From: Xylanibacter brevis ATCC 19188 | Lineage (GTDB): Bacteria; Bacteroidota; Bacteroidia; Bacteroidales; Bacteroidaceae | Length of the DNA stretch: 64,000 bases | Assembly (NCBI RefSeq): GCF_000621725.1 | Contig: NZ_KK211334.1 | Coordinates: forward strand, 17,574 to 81,573 | Reading direction: 5' to 3' | Part shown: one piece after another, positions 1 through 8,952 of the stretch | Layout of the letters: each line of letters starts with the position of its first letter | Position numbering within the stretch: the stretch's first letter is position 1 | Program-made: the position numbers and the translations under genes | Notes under the pieces: generated by a model | What the model saw: only the letters and a program-made list of their open reading frames with translations | Databases searched by the model: none | Told to the model about the DNA's origin: nothing

Positions 1-174
1 CATGCGCTGCTCGATGGCCACCACCAGGGCCTCGACCTGTGGCAATGCCTTGCGTACGGCCTCGGCCACCGTCAGGTCTTCCTCGTTGATATGTGCCAGG
101 AGTTCGCCCACGGACATCTGTTCCAAGTGGTCGAAGTGCGACGGTTGTTCGGTAATCTTTTCCTGCTGTTTCAT
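1..174 (-). CDS. murQ: N-acetylmuramic acid 6-phosphate etherase, N-terminal part (cut by window edge)
   Basis: This is the first 58 codons of a gene that runs off the left edge, starting at ATG 174-172. The visible protein begins MKQQEKITEQPSHFDHLEQM and continues with SVGELL and an AVRKALPQVEALV helix. That matches the start of bacterial MurQ, in particular the KITEQPS...DHLEQMSVGELL block of Bacteroidales members. MurQ cleaves the lactyl ether of MurNAc-6-phosphate in the cytoplasm during cell-wall recycling. The SIS sugar-phosphate domain would lie beyond the edge, so only the N-terminal similarity supports the call. It faces away from the dcp-type gene, whose terminator lies between them. 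Confidence 0.85.
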   Translation of the reverse strand, partial: MKQQEKITEQPSHFDHLEQMSVGELLAHINEEDLTVAEAVRKALPQVEALVVAIEQRM

Positions 175-366
175 TGCAATGACGTAAAAACGCTACATGT
201 TTTCAGTTGATGGTTGCTGCAAAACTAAGCAAAAAAGCTGAAAGGGGCAAAAAGGCAGCACCTTCTTTGGAATAATTTAACAGAAAGAAGACCTCCTCCC
301 GACCTCCACCACACCCCCCTCCCGGCCTCCCCAAGGGGGAGGAGATATGGGGGGGGGAAAAAGAAA

Positions 367-399
367 AAAGAGCGCAGCAGTCGGTGTGCTACGCTCTTT
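367..399 (-). terminator. Intrinsic terminator of the M3 peptidase gene
   Basis: The arms AAAGAGCG-c-AGCA (367-379) and TGCT-a-CGCTCTTT (387-399) pair around a short loop. On the minus strand the hairpin is followed by a T-rich run, placing it just after the stop of the peptidase gene. The rest of the 175-437 gap holds only a GC-rich inverted CCTCCCC/GGGGAGG stretch (about 310-345) and a G9 run. Confidence 0.8.
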
Positions 400-437
400 C
401 GTTTATTGTATGCGGATTGTATTCGCATGACTTCAGA

Positions 438-2570
438 TTAGATACCCAATCTGGCACGAACCAGACTGGAAGCATCGGGCTGCTGCATACCGGTGAAGTC
501 GGAGAACATCTGCATCAGGTCGCCGGTGTTACCACGGCTCAGCACCTTACTGCAGAAGTCCAGACCGGTCTCGCGCTTCAAAGCGCCACGCTGAGCAAAG
601 ACGTCGGCAATGTTGACGGCCAATACCTCGGTCCACAGATAACTGTAGTAGCCTGCAGCATAGCCTCCACCCCATACGTGGTTGAAGTAGCTGGTAGAAT
701 AGCGAGGAGGAATCTGTGTGTCGAGCAAGCCTACCTGACGAAGGGCTTCGGTCTCGAAGGCCATGGCTTTGTCGGCCGTGGGTACATCCTTTGAGGCGAG
801 CATATGCCATGCCAAATCAACACAGGTGGCGGCGAGGTTCTCGCCCAGTGCGTAGGCAGGCTGGAAGTTGATGCTCTTCAGCATGCGCTCTTTCAGTTCG
901 GCAGGCATGGCCTCGTGGGTCTGGTAGTGGCGTGCGTAGTGGTCGAAGACCTCGGGGATAGAGGCAAACGACTCGTTGAACTGCGAGGGCATCTCGACAA
1001 AGTCGCGAGCCACGCTGGTGCCGCTGAGCATGTGATACTGACAGTCGGAGAGTATGCCGTGGAGGGCATGACCAAACTCGTGGAACATGGTGGTCACCTC
1101 ATCCCAGGTCAGCAGCGAGGGCTGGCCCTCTGGTGCCTTGGCACTGTTGCAGACGTTGAAGATGATGGGCAGCTGGTTGCGCTGGCGACTCTGCTTCTGG
1201 AAACCATCCATCCAGGCACCGCCACGCTTGGTGGGACGACGGAAGTAGTCGCAATAGAAGAGGGCCTTAGGATTGCCATCCTTGTCGATAACCTCATAGA
1301 CACGCATGTCGGGGTGATAGGTGGGGATGTCGGTGCGCTCCTTGAAGGTGAGACCATAAGCCAGGTTGGCGGCATAGAAGACGCCGTTGATGAGCACGCT
1401 GTCAACATTGAAATAGGGCTTCACCTCGTCTTCAGAGATGTTGAGAAGCTCTTTCTTCATCTTGGCAGAATAGTAGAAACGGTCGTAGGGCTGCAACTGG
1501 AAGTCGGCACCCTGCGTCTTGCGGGCATAGTCCTCGATGGCCTTGGTCTCGGCCTGGGCTACAGGCGTGTACTGGGCAATGAGGTTCTTCAGGAAGGCAT
1601 AGACATTGTCGGGCGTCTTAGCCATGGTGCGCTCCAGAGAGTAAGAGGCATAGTTAGGATAACCCATAATCTCGGCCTGCTCGGCACGCAGCTTGGCAAT
1701 CTCTACGGCAATGGGGAAGGTGTTGTACTGGCCCGTGCCGTTGCTGCGATTGACAGATGCCTCGAAGACTTTCTTGCGCAGCTCGCGGTTGTCGAGGCTG
1801 GCCAGAGGAGCCTGCTGGGTGGTGTTGACAATGACAATGGCATAGGGGGCCTTGCCGCCACGGCTCTCTGCATCCTTGGCACACTGGGCGATGTCGGCTT
1901 CGCTGAGACCGGCCAGGTCTTCTTTCTTATCGACCCACACCACTGCATTGTTGGTGGCTTCCTGCAAGAGGTCGCCCCACTGCTGCTGAAGCTCAGAGAT
2001 GCGCAGGTTAATTTCCTTCATACGGGCCATCTTCTCGTCAGACAACAGGGCACCGCTCAGCACGAAACCTTTGTAGATCTCTTCCAACAGCTTCTGGTCT
2101 TCGCCCTGCAGACTGTCGTGCTCGCGGTCATAGACAGCCTTGATGCGCTCGAAAAGTGGCTTGTTGAAGGTGATCTCGTTGTCAAGGTCGGTCAGCATGG
2201 GCTGCACTTTCTTCTCGGTCTCGCTGATCTCGGGGGTCTTGTCGGCCTCTGTCAGGGCGAAGAACACACGACTCACGCGGTCGAGCGTGCGTCCGCTTTC
2301 CTCAAGAGCGAGGATGGTGTTTTCGAAGGTGGCAGAGTCCTGGTTGTCGATAATCTGCTTGATCTCCTCGCGCTTCTGAGCAATAGCGGTCTCGAAAGCG
2401 GGCAGATAGTCGGAGGGTTCAATCTTGCTGAAGTCAGGTGCGCCATAGGGAAGGGTGCTTTCCTGCAACAGCGGGTTCTCGTGTTTAGCGTTAGTACAGC
2501 TGCTTAGCTGCACCATCGCACTTGACAGCATAGCTGCCGAAATACCGAAGGTCATCAGTTTCTTTTTCAT
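438..2570 (-). CDS. dcp: Dcp-type M3 family metallopeptidase lipoprotein (peptidyl-dipeptidase)
   Basis: An M3 zinc peptidase of about 710 residues. The zinc motif HEFGH is at residues 497-501, preceded by TWDEVTTMF, and the typical tail with GYAAGYYSYLW is present. M3A peptidases of the Dcp type release dipeptides from oligopeptide C-termini. I start it at the internal MKKKLMTFGISAAMLSSAMV because this gives a signal peptide with a lipobox (LSSC), so the enzyme should be a lipoprotein of the envelope. The longer upstream in-frame start (2624) adds an unlikely polar leader. A -7-like box TACCTTTG lies at 2629-2622, about 45 nt before the chosen start. Dcp versus the related oligopeptidase A is judged by overall resemblance only. 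Confidence 0.88.
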   Translation of the reverse strand: MKKKLMTFGISAAMLSSAMVQLSSCTNAKHENPLLQESTLPYGAPDFSKIEPSDYLPAFETAIAQKREEIKQIIDNQDSATFENTILALEESGRTLDRVSRVFFALTEADKTPEISETEKKVQPMLTDLDNEITFNKPLFERIKAVYDREHDSLQGEDQKLLEEIYKGFVLSGALLSDEKMARMKEINLRISELQQQWGDLLQEATNNAVVWVDKKEDLAGLSEADIAQCAKDAESRGGKAPYAIVIVNTTQQAPLASLDNRELRKKVFEASVNRSNGTGQYNTFPIAVEIAKLRAEQAEIMGYPNYASYSLERTMAKTPDNVYAFLKNLIAQYTPVAQAETKAIEDYARKTQGADFQLQPYDRFYYSAKMKKELLNISEDEVKPYFNVDSVLINGVFYAANLAYGLTFKERTDIPTYHPDMRVYEVIDKDGNPKALFYCDYFRRPTKRGGAWMDGFQKQSRQRNQLPIIFNVCNSAKAPEGQPSLLTWDEVTTMFHEFGHALHGILSDCQYHMLSGTSVARDFVEMPSQFNESFASIPEVFDHYARHYQTHEAMPAELKERMLKSINFQPAYALGENLAATCVDLAWHMLASKDVPTADKAMAFETEALRQVGLLDTQIPPRYSTSYFNHVWGGGYAAGYYSYLWTEVLAVNIADVFAQRGALKRETGLDFCSKVLSRGNTGDLMQMFSDFTGMQQPDASSLVRARLGI

Positions 2571-2743
2571 GTTTGTTTGTGATAATGGTAGTCTTTGATA
2601 GTCTTTGTCACTATTTCGCTGCAAAGGTACGATGATTTACCGAGAAAAAGGAAAAAACATACCATTTTTATTCATTTTTAAAACAGATCTCGGGGACGTC
2701 CCCGCGGTCGGATAGTGCCCCTTTCCCGCTATAAAAGCAGAAA

Positions 2744-2782
2744 GGCCACTCACGGCCTCCAAAAGGGAGACTATGAGTGGCC
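2744..2782 (-). terminator. Hairpin terminator after the sigma-factor/membrane-protein pair
   Basis: The inverted repeat GGCCACTCA (2744-2752) and TGAGTGGCC (2774-2782) is followed on the minus strand by a T-rich stretch. It sits just past the stop of the membrane-protein gene, so it should end the sigma/membrane-protein transcript. Confidence 0.7.
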
Positions 2783-2811
2783 CATTCGGCCTATATGGCA
2801 GCACGCGATGT

Positions 2812-3402
2812 TTACTCCTCGCTCTGCGTGACGTCCTCTATCTGCTGGAGAATCTCCTGATAGTGCTTTGTCACTTTTCGGTCAAAAGAATAGCCTAAAC
2901 CAAAACCTAAGACAACGGCGAAAATAAAGCAGATTACCGTATGAAACACCGAGGGGTAATGGGCTATGAGATAAGCGTTGTAGAAAAACAGGACGAACCA
3001 TAGGAACAGAAGGGGATAGGAGATGATGTTAAAGATGCGCTCGTACTTCTTCACCTTCAGCACCTTCTTGCGTACCTCTAGCAACGACTGCTCGAACAGA
3101 TGACTATCGCCTATCAGTCGGAATATCCGGCAGCGGTGCCAGGCATCGTAAAGCAGGCCTACGGTGATGTAGAGCCACATCCACACTGGCTGGTGCATAT
3201 AATTACAGAATATAAGATAGAACAATGGGATAAAGATGATGTCCAGAATGAAGAGTAAACGATAGTTTCTGTTGACGTAAGAGGTATTCTTCTTCACCGA
3301 CTGACGAATCAAAGCGTCGTTCACAATCTCCTGCTGGGCCAGTTTCTGCTTCAGCAGATCCATCTGCTGTCGCATATTCTCAAGTTCGAAATTATCATTC
3401 AT
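2812..3402 (-). CDS. Four-helix membrane protein, probable partner of the adjacent ECF sigma factor
   Basis: A 196-residue protein with no family I can name. The N-terminus (about 1-45) is a charged, coiled-coil-like stretch rich in Q, K and L. Two hydrophobic hairpins follow (about 48-90 and 125-175), then a short charged tail. It lies 15 nt after an ECF sigma gene on the same strand, the usual place for an anti-sigma or signalling membrane protein. In Bacteroidetes such sigma/membrane pairs are common even without a recognisable anti-sigma domain. A role in controlling the sigma factor is inferred from position only. Confidence 0.6.
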   Translation of the reverse strand: MNDNFELENMRQQMDLLKQKLAQQEIVNDALIRQSVKKNTSYVNRNYRLLFILDIIFIPLFYLIFCNYMHQPVWMWLYITVGLLYDAWHRCRIFRLIGDSHLFEQSLLEVRKKVLKVKKYERIFNIISYPLLFLWFVLFFYNAYLIAHYPSVFHTVICFIFAVVLGFGLGYSFDRKVTKHYQEILQQIEDVTQSEE

Positions 3403-3417
3403 AGTGGGTTAGCGTTT

Positions 3418-3900
3418 TTAATCGTTAGACATTTGCTTCAGTTGTTCGCGAATGCGATGCAGGCGCACGCTGACATTCTTGGCCGTGATACCTACTATCT
3501 GACCTATCTCTTCGTAGGGCAGATTCTCGAGCCACAGCAGTACGATGGCGCGATCGAAGGGCTGCAGGCGCGAGATGCGCTTGTGGAGCATATCTACCTG
3601 GCGGGTATCCTCGTCGCTGTTCTTGAACAGGTTGATATCCATCGTGATGTGTACCTCCATCTGCCTGCGTTTCTTCTTCCTGTTTTGCGAGATACAGGTA
3701 TTCAGGGCGACGCGATAGATCCACGTCTTGATGTCGGATCGCTGCTCGAACCCTTTGAAACCCTTCCACAGGTTTACCAGCACCTCTTGAAAGAGGTCTT
3801 CCACCTCGTCGGCATCCTGCGAGAACATGTAGCACACGGTATATATCGTGCTGCGATGCTTCTTTACGGTTTGCGCAAACTGTTTTTCTAGATCATTCAT
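3418..3900 (-). CDS. ECF-type RNA polymerase sigma-70 family factor
   Basis: A 160-residue sigma factor with the two conserved ECF regions. Region 2 spans about residues 8-75, with DADEVEDLFQEVLVNLWKG and the promoter-melting segment SDIKTWIYRVALNTC. Region 4 spans about 105-155, with RLQPFDRAIVLLWLENLPYEEIG followed by the helix-turn-helix IGQIVGITAKNVSVRLHRIR. It should direct RNA polymerase to a small alternative regulon. A Bacteroidetes -7-like box TATCTTTG lies at 3948-3941, about 40 nt before the start. The next gene downstream encodes a membrane protein that may modulate it. The targets cannot be read from this window. Confidence 0.92.
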   Translation of the reverse strand: MNDLEKQFAQTVKKHRSTIYTVCYMFSQDADEVEDLFQEVLVNLWKGFKGFEQRSDIKTWIYRVALNTCISQNRKKKRRQMEVHITMDINLFKNSDEDTRQVDMLHKRISRLQPFDRAIVLLWLENLPYEEIGQIVGITAKNVSVRLHRIREQLKQMSND

Positions 3901-4013
3901 TTCTTTGTTTTTTCTGTATTGCTTTACTCTTTAGACGCAGCAAAGATACAAAAACTACGTGATACCCATTTTATTTTTCAAAAAAAAGAGAGCAATCGTA
4001 AAAGAAAAAAAAG

Positions 4014-4021
4014 TACTTTTG
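4014..4021 (+). promoter_or_regulatory. -7 box very close to the Y1 transposase-like start
   Basis: TACTTTTG fits the Bacteroidetes -7 consensus TAnnTTTG and ends only 11 nt before the ATG at 4033. The transcript leader would be a few bases long. This supports starting the gene at 4033 rather than at the upstream in-frame start 3919. Confidence 0.55.
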
Positions 4022-4032
4022 TACCTAAAATT

Positions 4033-5049
4033 ATGGATAGGAAGACATTTGAAAGCCGGAAACCTTTCGCGGGAGAGAAGAAAGCCTCGATGCAACGCCG
4101 CTGTGTGGACAACGACTACACCGAACGGCGCATGTATATGATTACGATGGTGACGGAAGAACGCAAGCCGCTGTTTGGCAAAGTGGTGGGGCAAAGCGAG
4201 GCCGCAGCGCCCGCGCCAGAGGCTCCACACATCGAACTGTCGGCACTTGGTGCTGAGATAGAGAAGATATGGCTCACCATCGGACACTATCATCCCGAGG
4301 TAAGTGTGATTGCCCTGCAGATGATGCCCGACCATCTGCATGCCGTGCTCTTTGTGAAAGAAAAAATGGAGAAGCCTTTAGGCAAGGTGCTACTGGGCGT
4401 GAAGCAGGCCTGCAACCGCGCGTTCCGCGAGATGATGCCGGAGGAATTTGTCGCTGTGGCACAGCGACACGCAGAACAGAGCAGAGACAATGGTCTACTC
4501 TTTGCAAAGGGCTTCAACGATCAGATACTGCTGCGCGAGGGCCAGCTGGAGCGCTGGCTTCACTACCTAAAGGACAACCCTCGCCGCCTGCTGATGAAGC
4601 ACGAGCACCCCGATCTGTTCCGCGTACAGCGAGGACTTGCCTTTGCCGGTCTTCAGTTTTCAGCCATTGGCAACCGCTTTCTTCTGGAGCGCCCTCTGAA
4701 ACTGCAGGTACAATGCTCCAGAAGCATCACAGACGGCGACCTGCTGGCCAAAACAGCCGCCTGCCTGCAAGCAGCCCGTCAAGGAGCCGTGCTTGTATCG
4801 CCTGCCATTTCCAAGGGCGAGAAAGCCATCATGCGAGCAGCCTTCGATGAAGGCTTGCCCCTCATCTATCTGCAAGAGAACGGCTTCACAGACCTGGCAA
4901 AGCCGGGCGGCAAGCGCATGGAGGCGTGCGCCGGCGGTCAGCTACTCATCCTCGCCCCTTGGGAGCACCACAACGAAAAGCTCACTATCAAGCGCTCCCA
5001 ATGCCTGCAGCTCAACGAAATGGCCCGCGCCATCTGCGCGGGCCAATAA
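4033..5049 (+). CDS. Y1 (HUH) transposase-like protein with a C-terminal DprA/SLOG-like extension
   Basis: A 338-residue protein. The N-terminal half (about 1-205) looks like an IS200/REP-associated Y1 transposase: RRMYMITMVTEERKPLFG, then the HUH motif in MMPDHLHAVLF, KPLGKVLLGVKQACN, and a helix with a candidate catalytic Tyr in WLHYLKDNPRRLL. Y1 enzymes nick and rejoin single-stranded DNA at hairpins. The C-terminal third (about 215-338) is not part of the Y1 fold. Its GAVLVSPAISKGEKAIM...GLPLIYLQENGF pattern recalls the Rossmann-like SLOG/DprA nucleotide-binding fold; this is inference from pattern only. No terminal inverted repeats or second copy are seen, so it may be a domesticated RAYT-type gene. 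A palindrome inside the gene is repeated just after its stop. Confidence 0.8.
   Translation: MDRKTFESRKPFAGEKKASMQRRCVDNDYTERRMYMITMVTEERKPLFGKVVGQSEAAAPAPEAPHIELSALGAEIEKIWLTIGHYHPEVSVIALQMMPDHLHAVLFVKEKMEKPLGKVLLGVKQACNRAFREMMPEEFVAVAQRHAEQSRDNGLLFAKGFNDQILLREGQLERWLHYLKDNPRRLLMKHEHPDLFRVQRGLAFAGLQFSAIGNRFLLERPLKLQVQCSRSITDGDLLAKTAACLQAARQGAVLVSPAISKGEKAIMRAAFDEGLPLIYLQENGFTDLAKPGGKRMEACAGGQLLILAPWEHHNEKLTIKRSQCLQLNEMARAICAGQ
4449..4482. repeat. Palindrome copy 1, inside the Y1 gene
   Basis: The inverted repeat TGTCGCTGTG / CACAGCGACA with a one-base centre lies within the coding sequence and is followed by GCAGAACAGAGC. A copy differing at 3 of 34 positions lies at 5079-5112. Hairpins of this type are the usual substrate of Y1/RAYT enzymes. 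Confidence 0.75.
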
Positions 5050-5078
5050 AGCATAGAGCCTGCCCCCTAAGTAGAGTC

Positions 5079-5112
5079 TGTCGCTGTGCCACAGCGACAA
5101 GCAGAAGAGAGC
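5079..5112. repeat. Palindrome copy 2, 30 nt after the Y1 gene stop
   Basis: This near copy of 4449-4482 has the same perfect 10-bp arms and the same flank (AGCAGAAGAGAGC). It is the intergenic candidate for a REP-like hairpin recognised by the Y1 protein. It may also act as the 3' hairpin of that transcript, although there is no strong T-run. Confidence 0.65.
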
Positions 5113-5142
5113 CGCAAAAGAGATCAAGGGCAGGTAAGCGCC

Positions 5143-6051
5143 CTATTGATTAATCACCCATACCAGCGGTATATTTAACACTTTTTCGCTTTCAACGACC
5201 AGCCAGTCTGACTGAAAACCGGGGACGTTTGCTGCGCTGTACTTATATTCGTATTCGAAACCTTCCGGCAATGAGCTTGCCCCATAATGATAATCAATCT
5301 GCTGTTCGTACTTTTCGTTATTACTAGCCATGGTAAGTCCCGTCATCTCGTGTTTGGGCAAAGTGCCAAAGTAACCCATATTCGCCAAAACAGAGATGTA
5401 GGTTCTATCATGATCCATCAGATAGTCAAACGACATGAAAGGCAACAAGGCTGTCAGCAAATGGTCATTATAATGAAAAACGGTCTCGAAGTATTTCTCA
5501 CCATCCTGCGTGGCAATCATGTCTTTCAGGTCGTCACCCTGCCAGTTCAGTCGCTGTACGTACTTCGTTCTCATCACGTTGCCGTCTAATGTACCATAGA
5601 CCTCATAGCCTGTCAATTTGTTGTCAGTATAAGAGTATGCAATACTGTCCCTTAGCCTGTCGTTACGGATATCGAGAGGCATGCTGCCAGAGACTATCTT
5701 ACCGTCTTTGGTATAGAAAATACAATAGGGCGTAAATCTGGCCACTGGCCCCATTCTCATGAGTCGTCGGTAAAGAATCATGTGGAGGACGATTCTTCCT
5801 CGAACATAATGAAACGAAATAGTATCGGATTTTCCAGAGACTGTTTCTCCCCATGTTTTTCTGTACTCTTTCACCCGGTGTTGGGCATCATAGTCAAAAT
5901 GGAAAAGGCTTTCACCGTCTGGAATATCGGGGATGCTATCAATACGCATCGCTACCTTTCCAGGCACGTCGGGCCGAGCTGTTGTATCATCACTATTGCA
6001 GCCCGTCAGGACAATGATTATTAAGGATAAATACAAAAATATCTTTTTCAT
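5143..6051 (-). CDS. Lipoprotein, DUF4595-like
   Basis: A 302-residue protein beginning MKKIFLYLSLIIIVLTGC, a clear SPII signal peptide with lipobox LTGC. The mature part is rich in short beta strands with Y/D alternation (FHFDYDAQHRVKEYRKTW, IAYSYTDNKLTGYEVYG, YEQQIDYHYG). This is the look of the Bacteroidales DUF4595 lipoproteins, whose repeats resemble YD/RHS-like strands. Function is unknown; it is probably anchored in the outer membrane. The alternative start five codons upstream (6066) only lengthens the signal peptide. It lies downstream of the sdh terminators and is probably transcribed alone. Confidence 0.7.
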   Translation of the reverse strand: MKKIFLYLSLIIIVLTGCNSDDTTARPDVPGKVAMRIDSIPDIPDGESLFHFDYDAQHRVKEYRKTWGETVSGKSDTISFHYVRGRIVLHMILYRRLMRMGPVARFTPYCIFYTKDGKIVSGSMPLDIRNDRLRDSIAYSYTDNKLTGYEVYGTLDGNVMRTKYVQRLNWQGDDLKDMIATQDGEKYFETVFHYNDHLLTALLPFMSFDYLMDHDRTYISVLANMGYFGTLPKHEMTGLTMASNNEKYEQQIDYHYGASSLPEGFEYEYKYSAANVPGFQSDWLVVESEKVLNIPLVWVINQ

Positions 6052-6077
6052 GAATACAAATATCATTTGTAGTATAC

Positions 6078-6180
6078 AAAAGCACCGCAGAAAATTCCGC
6101 GGCGCTTTTATATAATATAAATAATGTCTATTGACTTAGTCAGCTTAAAAAGCCTTGACTAAAGTCACCAACTTTAGTCA
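6078..6180 (-). terminator. Double terminator after sdhB, the first hairpin spanning the sdhB stop codon
   Basis: The perfect 10-bp arms TGACTAAAGT (6156-6165) and ACTTTAGTCA (6171-6180) enclose 5 nt and are followed on the minus strand by AGGCTTTTTAAG. The sdhB stop (6174-6176) lies in one arm. A second hairpin, AAAGC-a-CCGC / GCGG-c-GCTTT (about 6079-6109), follows. Together they should isolate sdhCAB from the lipoprotein gene. Confidence 0.75.
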
Positions 6181-6932
6181 GCCATCTTTGCCTTGATCAT
6201 CTCGCGGTTCAGGCGAGCGATGTTGGCGATGGTTTCGTTCTTAGGACATACAGCCTCACAAGCACGGGTGTTGGTGCAGTTACCGAAGCCCAGCTCGTCC
6301 ATCTTGGCAATCATGTTCTTCACACGACGGGCAGCCTCAACGCGACCCTGGGGAAGCAGAGCCAGCTGGCTAACCTTAGATGAAACGAACAGCATGGCAG
6401 AACCGTTCTTACAAGCTGCTACGCAAGCGCCACAGCCGATGCAAGATGCGCAGTCCATAGCCTCGTCGGCATCCTCCTTAGGAATCAGGATAGCGTTGGC
6501 ATCCTGAGCCTGACCGGTGCGGATGGTGGTGTAGCCACCAGCCTGGATGATCTTATCGAAGGCGTTGCGGTCAACCATACAGTCTTTGATCACGGGGAAG
6601 GCAGCTGAACGCCAAGGCTCAACAGTGATCACGTCGCCATCGTTGAAGCGACGCATGTAGAGCTGACAGGTGGTAGCGCCACGCTCGGTGAGACCGTGAG
6701 GTGTACCGTTGATGTAGAGTGAACACATACCGCAGATACCCTCGCGGCAGTCGTGATCGAACACGAATGGCTCCTTGCCTTCGTTGATGAGTTCTTCGTT
6801 CAGAATGTCGAGCATCTCCAGGAACGAGGTGTCATCGGGAATGTCGTGCATCTCGTGAGTATCGAAGTGACCCGCATCTTTGGGACCATTCTGACGCCAA
6901 AATTTAATGGTGAAACTTATATTCTTAGCCAT
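6174..6932 (-). CDS. sdhB: Succinate dehydrogenase/fumarate reductase iron-sulfur subunit
   Basis: A 252-residue iron-sulfur subunit. The ferredoxin-like [2Fe-2S] site is CREGICGMC in the N-terminal half. Two further cysteine clusters, [14 protein letters not shown] and [12 protein letters not shown], bind [4Fe-4S] and [3Fe-4S]. It passes electrons between the flavin of SdhA and the membrane cytochrome SdhC. In anaerobic Bacteroidales this complex mostly runs as fumarate reductase, producing succinate. It begins 5 nt after sdhA on the same strand and is the last gene of sdhCAB. Its 3' end overlaps a terminator hairpin. Confidence 0.97.
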   Translation of the reverse strand: MAKNISFTIKFWRQNGPKDAGHFDTHEMHDIPDDTSFLEMLDILNEELINEGKEPFVFDHDCREGICGMCSLYINGTPHGLTERGATTCQLYMRRFNDGDVITVEPWRSAAFPVIKDCMVDRNAFDKIIQAGGYTTIRTGQAQDANAILIPKEDADEAMDCASCIGCGACVAACKNGSAMLFVSSKVSQLALLPQGRVEAARRVKNMIAKMDELGFGNCTNTRACEAVCPKNETIANIARLNREMIKAKMAD

Positions 6933-6937
6933 AGTCT

Positions 6938-8917
6938 TTAATTCTTATAATTACGGGTTTGTACTTTAATTGCCTCATACTCCAGTGGCTCCTTAGAGAG
7001 CTCGGGCTCTACGCCCTTGCCTTTGTACTCCCAGCAGCCTACGTAGAAGTAGTTCTCGTCATCACGCTTAGCCTCGCCTTCCTCGGTCTGATACTCCTCG
7101 CGGAAGTGACCACCGCAAGACTCGTTACGAGAGAGAGCGTCGAAAGCTACGAGTTGACCCATGGTGAAGAAGTCGCGCAGGTGGATAGCCTTGTCGAGCT
7201 CTACGTTGAGACCTTCCTTGGTGCCAGGCACGAAGAGGTTGGTGTCGAACTCCTTCTCGAGCTCGTGCATCTTCTTCAAGCCTTCCTTCAGGCCCTCGGC
7301 GGTGCGACCCATACCTACATACTCCCACATGATGTGACCCAGCTCCTTGTGCAGAGAGTCAACAGAACGCTTACCCTTGATGTTGAGCAGACGAGTCAGC
7401 TCAGCGTCAACAGCCTTCTCGGCCTCGTCGAACTCAGGACGATCGGTAGAGATCTTGCCCCAGATAGACTGGTCGGCCAGGTAGTTCTGGATGGTGTAAG
7501 GCAGTACGAAGTAACCATCGGCCAGACCCTGCATCAGTGCAGAAGCACCCAGACGGTTAGCACCGTGGTCAGAGAAGTTACACTCACCGATAGCGAACAG
7601 GCCAGGGATAGTGGTCTGCAGCTCGTAGTCAACCCAGATACCACCCATGGTGTAGTGGATAGCGGGATAGATCATCATGGGCTTGTAGTACTTCACGCCA
7701 TTGATCTCGTTGGCCAGGTCGCCAGGGAATACGTCGGTGATCTCCTCGTACATCTCGAACAGGTTACCATAGCGCTGCATGATAACGTCGATACCCAGAC
7801 GGTTGATAGACTCAGAGAAGTCGAGGTAAACGGCCAGACCCGTGTTGTTGACACCGAAGCCCTTGTCGCAACGCTCCTTAGCGGCACGTGAAGCCACGTC
7901 GCGAGGAACGAGGTTACCGAAGGCGGGGTAGCGGCGCTCCAGATAGTAGTCGCGATCCTCCTCGGCAATATCCCAAGGATTGATCTCGCCCTTCTGCAAC
8001 TTCTTAGCATCCTCGATCTTCTTTGGTACCCAGATACGACCATCGTTACGCAGTGACTCTGACATCAGCGTCAGCTTAGACTGCTTGTCGCCGTGAACGG
8101 GGATACAGGTGGGGTGAATCTGAACGTATGAAGGGTTGGCAAACATAGCACCCTTACGATAGCACTGAACGGCAGCGGTACAGTTACATCCCATAGCGTT
8201 GGTAGAGAGGAAGTAAGTGTTACCGTAACCACCAGTAGCAATAACAACGGCATTGGCAGAGAAGCGCTCCAGCTTACCTGTTACGAGGTTCTTGGCGATG
8301 ATACCACGGGCGCGGCCATCAACGATAACCACGTCTTCCATCTCATAACGGGTGTAGAGCTTCACCTTACCAGCGTTTACCTGGCAGCTCAGTGAAGAGT
8401 AAGCACCCAGCAGCAGCTGCTGACCGGTCTGACCCTTAGCATAGAAAGTACGGCTTACCTGAGCACCACCGAACGAACGGTTGGCCAGCATGCCACCATA
8501 CTCACGAGCAAAGGGAACACCCTGAGCCACGCACTGGTCGATGATGTTGTTTGAAACCTCAGCCAGACGATAAACGTTAGCCTCACGAGCACGATAGTCA
8601 CCACCCTTTACAGTGTCGTAGAACAGACGGTAAACAGAGTCACCATCGTTCTGATAGCACTTAGCGGCATTGATACCACCCTGTGCTGCGATAGAGTGAG
8701 CACGACGGGGAGAGTCCTGAATGCACAGGTTGATGACGTTGAAGCCCATCTCACCGAGAGAAGCAGCTGCAGAAGCACCAGCCAGACCGGTACCTACAAC
8801 GATCACGTCGAGCTTCAACTTGTTCTTGGGGTTAACCAAGCGCTGGTGAGCTTTATATTCTTTCCATTTCTCAGGCACTGGTCCTGCAGGAATCTTTGAA
8901 TCTAATACTTTTGCCAT
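6938..8917 (-). CDS. sdhA: Succinate dehydrogenase/fumarate reductase flavoprotein subunit
   Basis: A 659-residue flavoprotein. The FAD-binding Rossmann motif is [19 protein letters not shown] near residue 41. The covalent-flavin His segment is [14 protein letters not shown], and the capping-domain and active-site region includes HPTCIP and GGIWVDYE. The length and sequence style match the Bacteroides/Wolinella type B fumarate reductase rather than the shorter E. coli enzyme. It interconverts fumarate and succinate on the cytoplasmic side of the inner membrane. It sits between sdhC (35 nt upstream) and sdhB (5 nt downstream). No anomaly is seen. Confidence 0.97.
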   Translation of the reverse strand: MAKVLDSKIPAGPVPEKWKEYKAHQRLVNPKNKLKLDVIVVGTGLAGASAAASLGEMGFNVINLCIQDSPRRAHSIAAQGGINAAKCYQNDGDSVYRLFYDTVKGGDYRAREANVYRLAEVSNNIIDQCVAQGVPFAREYGGMLANRSFGGAQVSRTFYAKGQTGQQLLLGAYSSLSCQVNAGKVKLYTRYEMEDVVIVDGRARGIIAKNLVTGKLERFSANAVVIATGGYGNTYFLSTNAMGCNCTAAVQCYRKGAMFANPSYVQIHPTCIPVHGDKQSKLTLMSESLRNDGRIWVPKKIEDAKKLQKGEINPWDIAEEDRDYYLERRYPAFGNLVPRDVASRAAKERCDKGFGVNNTGLAVYLDFSESINRLGIDVIMQRYGNLFEMYEEITDVFPGDLANEINGVKYYKPMMIYPAIHYTMGGIWVDYELQTTIPGLFAIGECNFSDHGANRLGASALMQGLADGYFVLPYTIQNYLADQSIWGKISTDRPEFDEAEKAVDAELTRLLNIKGKRSVDSLHKELGHIMWEYVGMGRTAEGLKEGLKKMHELEKEFDTNLFVPGTKEGLNVELDKAIHLRDFFTMGQLVAFDALSRNESCGGHFREEYQTEEGEAKRDDENYFYVGCWEYKGKGVEPELSKEPLEYEAIKVQTRNYKN

Positions 8918-8952
8918 AATAATATTCCGTTTTCAAAATCCATTAAACTAAT

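Noticed and set aside
804..2507. Long plus-strand reading frame of 567 codons
   Set aside because: It is antisense to the M3 peptidase gene, whose motifs are clear. The frame is open only because of codon bias on the other strand.
4033..5049. A complete, mobile IS200/IS605 element
   Set aside because: No left and right end hairpins flanking the gene as a pair, no TnpB, and no second copy in the window.
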